Source of the DNA: an uncultured Prevotellaceae bacterium
GTDB lineage: Bacteria > Bacteroidota > Bacteroidia > Bacteroidales > Bacteroidaceae
NCBI GenBank assembly: GCA_902767775.1
Contig: CACXIP010000027.1
Span: 1-64,000 of the forward strand
Length of the DNA stretch: 64,000 nt
Direction of reading: 5' to 3'
The notes under the pieces were generated by a model that ran no database searches, was not told where the DNA came from, and saw only the letters and a list, made by a program, of their open reading frames with translations. A program made the position numbers and the translations under genes. Shown in pieces: positions 44,263-51,427 of this stretch; within the stretch, counting starts at the first letter, position 1, and every line of letters begins with the position of its first letter.

Positions 44263-45057
44263 CTAATTCCTTGTTGGCATGCTCAAGATGTCCTTGATTA
44301 CTGTCTCCAGTTGTTCCAACGGCAGCATATTGGGACCATCGCTAAGGGCGTGGTCGGGGTCGGGATGGGTTTCGAAGAAGAACCCTGTGGCGCCGAATGC
44401 TTTGGCAGCGAGAGCCATGCTGGGCACGAAGCGCCGGTCACCGGTGGTGTGTCCTCCGCCACCTCCTGGTCGCTGCACGCTGTGGGTGCAGTCCATCACC
44501 ACTGTGGGTACAATATCGAGCATGTCGGGGATGTTGCGGAAATCCACCACGAGGTTGTTGTAGCCAAAGCTGCTGCCTCGCTCGGTGAGCCATACCTCGT
44601 TGGCTCCGGCGTCGAGAGCCTTCTCCACGGGATAGCGCATGTCGCGCCCGCTGAGGAACTGCGCCTTCTTGATGTTCACGGTGCGCCCCGTGCGGGCGGC
44701 GGCCGTCAGCAGGTCGGTCTGGCGACAGAGGAAGGCGGGTATCTGCAGCACGTCGGCCACCTCGCTGGCGGGCTTCGCCTGCCATGACTCATGGATGTCG
44801 GTGAGGATGCGCAGTCCGTAGCGTGACTTGATGTCGGCGAGCATCTGCAGTCCGCGCTCGATGCCTGGACCGCGGTAGGAGGCTACTGAGGTGCGGTTGG
44901 CCTTGTCGAAAGATGACTTGAAGATGATGTCGATGCCCAGATGGGCATTGATGGCTGTAATCTCCTCTGCCACTTGGCAAAGAACCTGTTCCGACTCGAT
45001 GACGCAGGGGCCCGCGATAAAGATGGGTGCGGTGCCCGTAAACGATGTCTTCTTCAT
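44263..45057 (-). CDS. kdsA: 3-deoxy-8-phosphooctulonate (Kdo-8-P) synthase
   Basis: The 264-residue TIM-barrel protein opens MKKTSFTGTAPIFIAGPCVI and has IIFKSSFDKANRTS, ILTDIHE and MDCTHSVQRPGG. It condenses arabinose-5-phosphate with phosphoenolpyruvate. The frame is open to 45396, but the extra part covers the promoter and repeats, so ATG 45057 is the start. Promoter: a family A-like cassette on the minus strand with TACCTTTG at 45089-45096. Confidence 0.95.
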   Translation of the reverse strand: MKKTSFTGTAPIFIAGPCVIESEQVLCQVAEEITAINAHLGIDIIFKSSFDKANRTSVASYRGPGIERGLQMLADIKSRYGLRILTDIHESWQAKPASEVADVLQIPAFLCRQTDLLTAAARTGRTVNIKKAQFLSGRDMRYPVEKALDAGANEVWLTERGSSFGYNNLVVDFRNIPDMLDIVPTVVMDCTHSVQRPGGGGGHTTGDRRFVPSMALAAKAFGATGFFFETHPDPDHALSDGPNMLPLEQLETVIKDILSMPTRN

Positions 45058-45088
45058 ATTATAAAATGTATAAGTTAGAAAACCTCCA

Positions 45089-45170
45089 CAAAGGTAGTGA
45101 AAGCAAAAAGCAATACAAAACAAAAAGGCTTTTTTTTGTTTTTCAACACGGAGGTACAGAGACACAGAGT
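45089..45170 (-). promoter_or_regulatory. Family A-like promoter cassette of kdsA
   Basis: Read on the minus strand: CTCTGTGTCTCTGTACCTCC, GTGTTGAAAAAC, an inverted repeat AAAACAAAAA/TTTTTGTTTT, GCTTTCAC and the -7 box TACCTTTG (plus-strand CAAAGGTA at 45089-45096). The CTCTGT-rich head matches the head of the GH28 cassette and the A/T hairpin sits at the same distance from the -7 box. Confidence 0.7.
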
Positions 45171-45247
45171 TTTTATGAATTTCCAAGTTTTTGCTTTGCC
45201 TCAAACAAATCACTTCTGATAATATTGTCCTGTGCTCAGTCTGTAGA

Positions 45248-45437
45248 GGGTGTGTCAAAAAGGAAAAACCTTGCGCGCCAGCAACTCCCCTCCCATGAAG
45301 GGGAGGGGCAGGGGTGGGGTATGTAACTTCTTGTTTTTCAGAAAAATAATTCCCCACCCCAACCCCTCCCCACGAGGGGAGCTCCATTCGGCTCACGGCG
45401 TTCTTTTCTCAAGTCGTTCATTATGTTTGACACACCC
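45248..45437 (+). mobile_element. MITE-like element with GGGTGTGTCAAA ends (copy 1)
   Basis: The 190-bp element begins GGGTGTGTCAAA (45248-45259) and ends TTTGACACACCC (45426-45437), perfect 12-bp terminal inverted repeats. It encodes nothing. Inside are GGGGAGGGGCAGGGGTGGGG (45300-45319) and CCCCACCCCAACCCCTCCCC (45352-45371), perfect G-quadruplex motifs on opposite strands. A second copy lies inverted at 55988-56171. Confidence 0.82.
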
Positions 45438-45734
45438 CCAAGGCAATTTGTGTTCAATTACATGATAATTATATGTTATATCTTCACACGAATGCCCATG
45501 AATCGCTCACGAATTTTTCAAAAATTATTATGTCCCGAATTGGCGAATTAAAGAATTTAGATAGCATTGAAGTCAATTTGTGTTCAATTACATGATAATT
45601 ATATGTTTTATCTTCACACGAATGCCCATGAATTGCTCAATTTTTCAAAAATTATTATGTCCCGAATTAGCGAATTAGAGAATTTAGATAATTGAAGTTT
45701 CTCTCCACAATACAAGAATGTCTGAGGTCAGTCT

Positions 45735-45758
45735 GTAGAGACGCAATATATTGCGTCT
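45735..45758 (+). repeat. REP palindrome with GTAG foot (copy 7)
   Basis: GTAG then AGACGCAATATATTGCGTCT, preceded by TACAAGAATGTCTGAGGTCA; almost identical to the copy at 19348. Confidence 0.85.
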
Positions 45759-46078
45759 CAGTGATATACATGGATTTCAATGGTATTTTTAATGGGAGAC
45801 GTTATCGTCCCGAATTATCGAATTGAAGAATTTGGATAATATTAATTCTCTAATTCTTAAATTCGTGATAGTGATAAGTTGGAATGAGCTTTATTCCATG
45901 CAATCAGGGATAATGGCTTAACTTCAGAGTGAAGCGATAACTACTTAACTACTTCTATTTCTATCTGCTGCGACAAAAAGAGAAGCACCCGATGCCACTT
46001 GTCGCATTTCCATGTTTTTGTCGCAACGAAAAGATAAAAAACGAGGGAAAAAAGAACCTGTGTGAGCAAAAACCATAT

Positions 46079-46086
46079 TATCTTTG
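46079..46086 (+). promoter_or_regulatory. -7 box TATCTTTG of the DUF4468 gene
   Basis: TATCTTTG lies 54 bp before ATG 46141 and overlaps the start of a longer in-frame ORF (46084), supporting the later start. Confidence 0.65.
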
Positions 46087-46140
46087 CAATGTCAAACGAC
46101 AAAAAGTGAAAACAAAAGTAAAACAAAAAAAGATACAACA

Positions 46141-46881
46141 ATGAAAAAGATTACAACAATTTGGATGATAGCCGCCGCTCTTTTCCTCGGCGCAGTAAAT
46201 GTTCAGGCACAGGTGATGAAGTCAGCCGACCTCGAGAAATATGCCAAGCAACGCTATGGTGACAGATGGCTCGATGCAGCGAAAAATCTTTCTGCTGAGC
46301 TCAGCCTCGACAAGAATGAGTCGCTGACCTATCAAGAAATCATCAATGCTCCGGGCAAGACAAAACAGCAACTTTATGTCGCACTCAACTACTGGGTGAC
46401 CGCCACTTTCAAGGACCGTCAGGCCATCACCCTCAACGACAAGGATGCCGGTTGCATCATCGTCACCTCGACCATCAAGAATATTGCCGAGCACATGGGT
46501 ACTTTGAAGAAATACTCCGTGAATATCACCCCCATCATCCGTCTCGACATCAAGGACGAGAAAGTACGCGTCACCTTTACCGTGCAGAACTACGACATCC
46601 TGTCCGACCTCAACTCTGGATGGCTGACTTTAGCCCTTGCCGATGATGATAAAGCAGTTTTTGGCGACTCGAAGCGTAAGGCTGACGACAAGACCAACTA
46701 TTTTCTCTACGACGAGCAGTGGGAGATTGCAAGGCACTATCCGTTTGTGGAGAAGGATGCCCAGAAACGCACCTGTGCCAAGGCACTGGTGATGACTCAC
46801 GCCTACTCCAACGCCATCATCGACAAGGTGGAGGAAGCCATAAAGAATGGTCTCGTGGGCAACGATGACAGCGATTGGTGA
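46141..46881 (+). CDS. Secreted DUF4468-domain protein
   Basis: The 246-residue protein has a signal peptide (MKKITTIWMIAAALFLGAVN VQAQ) and a domain (about 55-150) matching DUF4468, which has a TBP-like fold: LYVALNYWVTATFKDRQAIT, then RLDIKDEKVRVTFTVQNYDI. Function is unknown; the domain is frequent on secreted Bacteroidetes proteins. It has its own promoter (46079-46086) and a terminator hairpin (46906-46943). Confidence 0.85.
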   Translation: MKKITTIWMIAAALFLGAVNVQAQVMKSADLEKYAKQRYGDRWLDAAKNLSAELSLDKNESLTYQEIINAPGKTKQQLYVALNYWVTATFKDRQAITLNDKDAGCIIVTSTIKNIAEHMGTLKKYSVNITPIIRLDIKDEKVRVTFTVQNYDILSDLNSGWLTLALADDDKAVFGDSKRKADDKTNYFLYDEQWEIARHYPFVEKDAQKRTCAKALVMTHAYSNAIIDKVEEAIKNGLVGNDDSDW

Positions 46882-46905
46882 TGAACAATTCAACACAGAG
46901 AACCG

Positions 46906-46943
46906 GAGGTACAGAGTTTTTCTTTGTACCTCTGTTTCTTTTT
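46906..46943 (+). terminator. Terminator after the DUF4468 gene
   Basis: GAGGTACAGAG (46906-46916) pairs with CTTTGTACCTC (46922-46932) with one mismatch, followed by TGTTTCTTTTTG. Confidence 0.65.
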
Positions 46944-46944
46944 G

Positions 46945-47064
46945 TGGAAATACTATGTGAGCAATGGGTTTACTCCCCAACAAGTAGCAGGATTTGTGGG
47001 AGGATTTGTTAGAGAGAGCAATCTTAATCCAAGTGCATTAAATAAGGTAATTACAGACTATTAG
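46945..47064 (+). pseudogene. Phage tail-lysozyme fragment
   Basis: In the frame from TGG 46945 the sequence reads WKYYVSNGFTPQQVAGFVGG, FVRESNLNPSALNK, then a stop (TAG 47062-47064). The pattern 'GFTPQQVAGFVGGFVRESNL-NPSA' is the start of phage lysozyme 2 (tail-lysozyme) domains. There is no start codon, the frame runs out of a terminator hairpin, and the rest of the domain is missing, so this is a scrap of a phage gene. The 23-bp inverted repeat begins within its last codons. Confidence 0.6.
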
Positions 47065-47071
47065 ACCCCAA
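47049..47071 (+). repeat. Left 23-bp inverted repeat of a ~1.5-kb segment
   Basis: AATTACAGACTATTAGACCC-CAA matches the reverse complement of 48533-48555 at 22 of 23 positions. The two repeats bracket 1507 bp that contain three small unrelated ORFs. No target-site duplication is visible. Confidence 0.7.
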
Positions 47072-47105
47072 GTGGCAAAATGAATATCTATACAGTAATG
47101 AGCAG

Positions 47106-47519
47106 TCATTGGTTTGGGTGCTCATTATCGTGGTAGTACATCCTTTTCAAATCAATATAGTAGCGATTAGTTCCTTGGATTCTGCTCACAGTATACAACA
47201 TATCTGCAAGTTCTAACAGTCTGTTGTTTCTCGTCTCAAACCAAAAATACCTTACCCCTAATTCGTACAGACTATTATAGAAAAACCGCTGTAGGCGAAA
47301 CATAATCTCAAGGTTATTAACAGCAGAAATACTTTTTACCTCATAACAACGTCTATCATTAAGTATATTAAGATTGTGAACAACAGAAACAATTGATGCT
47401 ATTTCTATATCACCATTATATGCAATTGCAGATATTTGCCTACCATCATATTCCACAGATAACCTCATAACTACATAATCTACGTTATAAACTGCTCTTG
47501 TATTCTTCTTGTAATCCAT
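47106..47519 (-). CDS. Hypothetical protein inside the inverted-repeat segment
   Basis: The 137-residue protein starts MDYKKNTRAVYNVDYVVMRL, is rich in Tyr, Asn and Arg, and has no signal or TM segment. I recognise no domain. It is AT-rich compared with the core genes. A minus-strand TACCTTTG box (complement at 47536-47543) lies 17 bp upstream of ATG 47519, which supports a real gene. A TTG start at 47528 is less likely. Confidence 0.6.
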   Translation of the reverse strand: MDYKKNTRAVYNVDYVVMRLSVEYDGRQISAIAYNGDIEIASIVSVVHNLNILNDRRCYEVKSISAVNNLEIMFRLQRFFYNSLYELGVRYFWFETRNNRLLELADMLYTVSRIQGTNRYYIDLKRMYYHDNEHPNQ

Positions 47520-47535
47520 ATTAGACAATTTTTGG

Positions 47536-47543
47536 CAAAGGTA
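47536..47543 (-). promoter_or_regulatory. -7 box TACCTTTG of the 47106-47519 gene
   Basis: CAAAGGTA on the plus strand, 17 bp upstream of ATG 47519 on the minus strand. Confidence 0.55.
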
Positions 47544-47591
47544 GGCTTTTTATCTATGATGGAGATATTTATTTTTAAAAAGTTTGTTAAT

Positions 47592-47927
47592 ATGAACAGA
47601 AGAATAGAAAGGGTTGTTTCGCAAACAATAAAAGAGTTCATCAATGAAAACTGTACAAGGCCATCTATCATAAAAGAGAACGATGGAGATGATATGAGCA
47701 TCTATAAAGAACTTGATGATAAGGTGTATGATATTTGTTATCGTCACGGTTTCAATGTTCAAACGAGGGTAGGCAACGATAAAGCATATTACGCATTCTT
47801 TGTTGCAGATGATAGATTACCTAAAGTACAAGAAGCAATTCAAATGTTAGAGGAACTTGGACTTAGAAGAATTAGTAATGGGTCATTAAGCGGACAAATA
47901 CATTATTATACTATAGATTTTCACTAA
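47592..47927 (+). CDS. Hypothetical protein with short basic N-terminal helix
   Basis: The 111-residue protein starts MNRRIERVVSQTIKEFINEN, an amphipathic helix, followed by a soluble alpha/beta domain (VYDICYRHGFNVQTRVGNDK; YAFFVADDRLPKVQEAIQML). The helix resembles the one in the next gene (RIV..AVKRVLRES). In-frame starts at 47556 and 47559 are possible. I recognise no family. Confidence 0.5.
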   Translation: MNRRIERVVSQTIKEFINENCTRPSIIKENDGDDMSIYKELDDKVYDICYRHGFNVQTRVGNDKAYYAFFVADDRLPKVQEAIQMLEELGLRRISNGSLSGQIHYYTIDFH

Positions 47928-47954
47928 ATAATGAATTAAAATACATAATGTTAC

Positions 47955-48374
47955 ATAAAAAGAAAGATAAGACTGACGGAATCAGACCTCCACAGAATCG
48001 TGAGAGGTGCAGTGAAAAGAGTATTGAGAGAATCAGACGAAATGTGGCAAGGAGGCCCGCCTCGCTCTTATTATGACGGCCTTGCCGATATGAATGATTA
48101 CGGCACTATAAGTACTTTGAAGCGTTTGGCTGCATGGTTTAATCGTAATGGAACACCAAGCGAAGGCGTGTTTCCCAAGGACTTACCTCCATATATGAAA
48201 GAGGTGAGTGTGTTAAACGACAGTGTCTTTTACGGGGCATTTACAGGTGATATGATTATCATTAGCGATAAAGAGCCAAACAAATATCTATATTTTGAAG
48301 ACGACGGATATGGCGCAGGTTATGCAGATGTTAGAACGGCAAACTTTACTGACAAAGATTATAAACCTTGGTAA
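47955..48374 (+). pseudogene. Phage-type small protein with LTESDLHRIV N-terminal motif, no clear start
   Basis: The open frame reads KRKIRLTESDLHRIVRGAVK, RVLRESDE, then a 100-residue domain (STLKRLAAWFNRNGTPSEGV; YLYFEDDGYGAGYADV). The motif LTESDLHRI(V/I)xxxVxRVLxE recurs, from memory, at the N-termini of gut Bacteroidetes phage and mobile-element proteins. No ATG precedes the motif in frame (GTG 48000 would cut it); ATG 47948 is one frame off. It therefore looks frameshifted or uses an unusual start. Confidence 0.5.
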
Positions 48375-48532
48375 TTAAGCAGATTCACACATCTTTAATT
48401 CACCCCACGTGACAAACAATCCAATCGACTTCTCGAACATATGGGCGAATCTCTCCGATTCGCTCATTTTTTTCGTGTTCCAGCGATATGACGCCTCGTA
48501 GATATTTCGTATTTATATTTAGTTTTGTTCGT

Positions 48533-48555
48533 TTGGGGTCTAATTGTCTGTAATT
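48533..48555 (-). repeat. Right 23-bp inverted repeat of a ~1.5-kb segment
   Basis: TTGGGGTCTAATTGTCTGTA-ATT, the partner of 47049-47071. Confidence 0.7.
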
Positions 48556-48604
48556 TCCAAAAGAATATACTAATCCTTAAACATTCTATAGCAATCCTGA
48601 GCAG

Positions 48605-50434
48605 ATGGGTGTTATAGAGCAACTGGCACAGCAGAACGCACAGATGCGGGCTGCTTTTGAGAAGCAGGAAGCAGACAGACTGTTGGCTGCTCAACAACAG
48701 GCAAAGGCAGAGGAAAGAGCATTACAAAGGAATAGGACAAATCTTGCCCTTCAGATGGTAGGCATGATGGGAGGGGATGACAGCGATAATTCCTATTATG
48801 ATATGTGGAAGCCTTTGATTAACATGGGTGCTTATGGTGGACATCTGTATGATGGATGGACTGAGCCTACTGGACTGATGAATAGAAAGAGGCTTGATGA
48901 TATTCAAAACTTAAATAATGATATTCTTGATTTTGAGAAAAATGCCAGCAGCAACAATGAATTTTCTACCATAACAGATGCTGAAACAGGAGAAGTTGGT
49001 CAAATAATGGGTATAACTCCAGATGGCACTTATAGGACAGTTTATCCAAGTGGTACTTACAACATGACTTTGGATCTTCCCAATACTGATGTTTTGGGAA
49101 GCAAGGCTCGCATGAAAGCAGCGAGAGGCTTGGAGGCTCCTTTGCTTGGTGGAGAACTGAAGGATAATCAATACAGGACAATGCCCACCAACAGTGAGGC
49201 CAATGCTTTTGCTGATGCTTGGACTGAGCAGACTGCTCCTACTGTAGGACACTTGATATCTGCTGGCCTTAAGCCTCTTGACCTTATAACACCAAGCAGA
49301 TATGTAGGTTTGCTTGACAGTGACAACAAGAATGGTTTCCTGCATCTATTTGATGAGGATAACAGGGGATTCTTCATAGGCAATGACCCTACAAAACCTT
49401 TCAATAAGCATTTCCATGATGAGCATCCTATATTGGCAGGTATTGGGAATACTGCCCTTGATATTCCTGCAGGCATGGCTGCTGGCTGGGCTATTGGAAA
49501 GGGTTATAATGCTGCAGCACCTTATGTTGAAAATGCATACAATACAGGGAAAAATGTTGCTACTACTTTTGAGGAGATTATGCCAGAAATAGGTAATTGG
49601 GCTGCTGATAAAATGCATTTTCCTGAATTAAAGGGTTTTGTCAATAAAAATGGTCAATACTATGAAGCACGGTTTAATCCTTTTCAAAATAAAACACTTC
49701 AAGAAAAAATACTTGAAGATGGATATTCTCCAAATTTAAGACGTGGAGAACCTCGACTTATTGAAAACGGAGGTATCCCAAGATATTATTATAATAAAAT
49801 AGATTCAAATACAGGAGTTAAAGAAACTGTAGGTATCAATCCTTATGCAGGTGGTAGGATCTTTGAATATAATGTTACTTCATCTACTCCAGATGGCATG
49901 GATTTGGGTATATCCAGTATAAAGAGATCATCTTATGGATATAAGTCTCCAGGTCCGTACAAAATGGGAAACCAATTTGATTTGGCACTAACAGCAGGAA
50001 CTGTGCCAACGGTAGATAAAAATGTATTGAAGTCATTCGGTGCAGGAATACAGAGGTTTGCCCCAAAGGGAGCGAGGATAACTGGTGATGGGGCCCCTTC
50101 TATAGCTGATAGAGTTTTAAATAATTTGGAGAGCAAACATTACTGGGATGCTCTGAAATTGGCAGCAAGAAGACCAATGCTACCAACCAATAATGCTTTA
50201 AGTACTGATTCCTATAGGTACCTAGTAGGTTATGGAACTAAGTATCCTAAATTCTCTACTTTCTATGATGGATACGACACCAGTTTTAACAATGCTGGTG
50301 TAAAATATGTGGATGACATAAATCTTCTAAAAACTTCACCAGAAACTTTGAATGACATTTATCTTGGTTTGGATGAAAACTACCCTGAAATTATCAATGA
50401 TAGATTGCCACATCCTTGGATAAAAAAGAAATAA
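48605..50434 (+). CDS. Large phage- or toxin-like protein of unknown function
   Basis: The 609-residue protein has an N-terminal coiled coil rich in Gln and Ala (VIEQLAQQNAQMRAAFEKQE to about residue 42), a Gly/Met segment, a hydrophobic stretch (about 285-305: NTALDIPAGMAAGWAIGKGY), and a Tyr/Asn/Gly-rich C-terminal half. I recognise no domain. The open frame extends upstream without ATG (YSNPEQ before MGVIEQ), so it may be the 3' part of a longer phage gene. AT-rich composition and the adjacent phage fragments suggest a virion or cargo protein; a polymorphic-toxin-like origin is the alternative. Confidence 0.55.
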   Translation: MGVIEQLAQQNAQMRAAFEKQEADRLLAAQQQAKAEERALQRNRTNLALQMVGMMGGDDSDNSYYDMWKPLINMGAYGGHLYDGWTEPTGLMNRKRLDDIQNLNNDILDFEKNASSNNEFSTITDAETGEVGQIMGITPDGTYRTVYPSGTYNMTLDLPNTDVLGSKARMKAARGLEAPLLGGELKDNQYRTMPTNSEANAFADAWTEQTAPTVGHLISAGLKPLDLITPSRYVGLLDSDNKNGFLHLFDEDNRGFFIGNDPTKPFNKHFHDEHPILAGIGNTALDIPAGMAAGWAIGKGYNAAAPYVENAYNTGKNVATTFEEIMPEIGNWAADKMHFPELKGFVNKNGQYYEARFNPFQNKTLQEKILEDGYSPNLRRGEPRLIENGGIPRYYYNKIDSNTGVKETVGINPYAGGRIFEYNVTSSTPDGMDLGISSIKRSSYGYKSPGPYKMGNQFDLALTAGTVPTVDKNVLKSFGAGIQRFAPKGARITGDGAPSIADRVLNNLESKHYWDALKLAARRPMLPTNNALSTDSYRYLVGYGTKYPKFSTFYDGYDTSFNNAGVKYVDDINLLKTSPETLNDIYLGLDENYPEIINDRLPHPWIKKK

Positions 50435-50469
50435 CTATCTTAGAAATTTGGTAATAAATATGATTTCAT

Positions 50470-50477
50470 TATTTTTG
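50470..50477 (+). promoter_or_regulatory. -7 box TATTTTTG of the small membrane-protein gene
   Basis: TATTTTTG lies 29 bp before ATG 50507. Confidence 0.45.
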
Positions 50478-50506
50478 CAAATAATTCCAAATCAAAACTA
50501 CAATAT

Positions 50507-50701
50507 ATGACAAGGTATCGGAAATTAAGAATACTAGTAAAAATTCGTCATGCATATAGAGGTGTAATGACTATATTCGTTGTATGTTTTATGTTTTTAA
50601 TATATATTCTTTTTTATCCTATCACCTATTTTAAAAGAAATGATACAAGCCATTTTTGGGACAATGCTGTAGATAAAAACGGCAATCCATTAAAGCAATA
50701 G
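50507..50701 (+). CDS. Small single-pass membrane protein
   Basis: The 64-residue protein has a basic N-terminus (MTRYRKLRILVKIRHAYRG), one TM helix (about 20-41: MTIFVVCFMFLIYILFYPIT) and a short polar tail. It follows the 48605 gene by 72 bp with its own -7 box. A possible immunity-type partner of that protein is speculation only. Confidence 0.5.
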   Translation: MTRYRKLRILVKIRHAYRGVMTIFVVCFMFLIYILFYPITYFKRNDTSHFWDNAVDKNGNPLKQ

Positions 50702-50754
50702 TTCTTACAGACAACCTCCACATCATAGAGAATGGCAAACTTGTGAAGCAGTAA
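50702..50754 (+). pseudogene. C-terminal scrap of a phage-like protein
   Basis: A frame reads LTDNLHIIENGKLVKQ and stop (TAA about 50752-50754). It has no start codon and looks like the tail of a lost gene. The assignment rests on its protein-like composition only. Confidence 0.3.
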
Positions 50755-50764
50755 CCCCATCATC

Positions 50765-50790
50765 AAAGGCAGGCATCCCTGCCTTTTTTC
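50765..50790 (+). terminator. Terminator AAAGGCAGG/CCTGCCTTTTTT
   Basis: AAAGGCAGG-catc-CCTGCCTTTTTTC is a compact stem with T run after the phage-like scrap. Confidence 0.8.
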
Positions 50791-50881
50791 ATTTTGTAAA
50801 ATAATGTACCCAGAAATATTCAGTAAATTTATTCCACATTAGCACTTTTATTAGACATTTTGCCAAATTTACTTTCCTTTA

Positions 50882-50889
50882 TATCTTTG
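50882..50889 (+). promoter_or_regulatory. -7 box TATCTTTG before the portal fragment
   Basis: TATCTTTG lies 27 bp before ATG 50917, so the truncated portal gene still has a promoter. Confidence 0.5.
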
Positions 50890-50916
50890 TCTCCAAAGTA
50901 ATAAAAGATTGTTTTC

Positions 50917-51240
50917 ATGGCGTATAATGCAATAGGAGGCTTTCCTCCGCAACAGTTATCTTTCAGCAGGAAAAATAAAGCATGGAGGCGTAAGTGTGTG
51001 GATTTTGAGGATGACCACAGCCTTCTCCATTATCATCTGACAAGGAAATCTGTATTTGCAATGAGGGTTAATTATGATCTTCTGAATGGCAAGATACACA
51101 TGGCTGACTTGAAGATGCTGCTTAATCCCTACTCATTGGATGCATCATTTATTCCTGATGCCATACAGCATTATCCAATTCTGAACTCTAAGCTTGAGGT
51201 GCTTAGAGGTGAGGAAAGTGAGAGGTTGTGTTATCTTTGA
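50917..51240 (+). pseudogene. Truncated crAss-like phage portal protein (N-terminus only)
   Basis: The 107-residue ORF reads MAYNAIGGFPPQQLSFSRKN, KAWRRKCVDFEDDHSLL, then RKSVFAMRVNYDLLNGKIHM and AIQHYPILNSKLEVLRGEES. From memory this is the conserved opening of portal proteins of crAss-like (Crassvirales) phages, which are about 700-800 residues long. The similarity stops at ...RGEESER exactly where the family A promoter array begins (about 51226), leaving four junction residues. It is a broken phage gene joined to host DNA. Confidence 0.65.
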
Positions 51241-51419
51241 CTATCGTCGAAGATAGGCTGCGGCTCGGAAGAGCAAAACCAAAAAAATGCTTTTTTGTTT
51301 TGCTTTTCACTCGCCTTGTGTTAACTTTGACTGTCGTCGAAGATAGGCTGCGGCTCGGAAGAGCAAAACTAAAAAAATGCTTTTTTGTTTTGCTTTTCAC
51401 TCGCCTTGCACTATCTTTG
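51226..51419 (+). promoter_or_regulatory. Family A tandem promoter array upstream of GH3
   Basis: Three -7 boxes are spaced exactly 90 bp apart: TATCTTTG 51232-51239, TAACTTTG 51322-51329, TATCTTTG 51412-51419. Each 90-bp unit contains CTATCgtcgaaGATAG (CTGTC with a G-U pair in unit 2), GCTCggaaGAGC and the hairpin GCAAAAC(C/T)AAAAAAATGC-TTTTTTGTTTTGC, then TCACTCGCCTTG. The last unit is nearly identical to the GH28 cassette. Confidence 0.88.
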
Positions 51420-51427
51420 CATAATAC

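Larger units (their letters stand above)
45058..46140. repeat. Repeat graveyard between kdsA and the DUF4468 gene
   Basis: These ~1080 bp contain the kdsA promoter cassette, a truncated REP (GTGCTCAGTCTGTAGAG, 45232-45248), a MITE-like element (45248-45437), two full copies of CATGATAATTATATGTTT / CACACGAATGCCCATGAAT / GTCCCGAATTAGCGAATT (45455-45560, 45578-45690), a REP palindrome (45735-45758), a third partial AT-rich copy (45803-45885) and a plus-strand promoter (46079-46086). No gene is visible. Confidence 0.85.

Noticed and set aside
48605-50701. Confident toxin-immunity pair
   Set aside because: No recognisable toxin domain, and the neighbours are phage fragments; kept only as a possibility.
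46945-51240. Complete integrated prophage
   Set aside because: No integrase, terminase, capsid genes or attachment-site duplication; only fragments.
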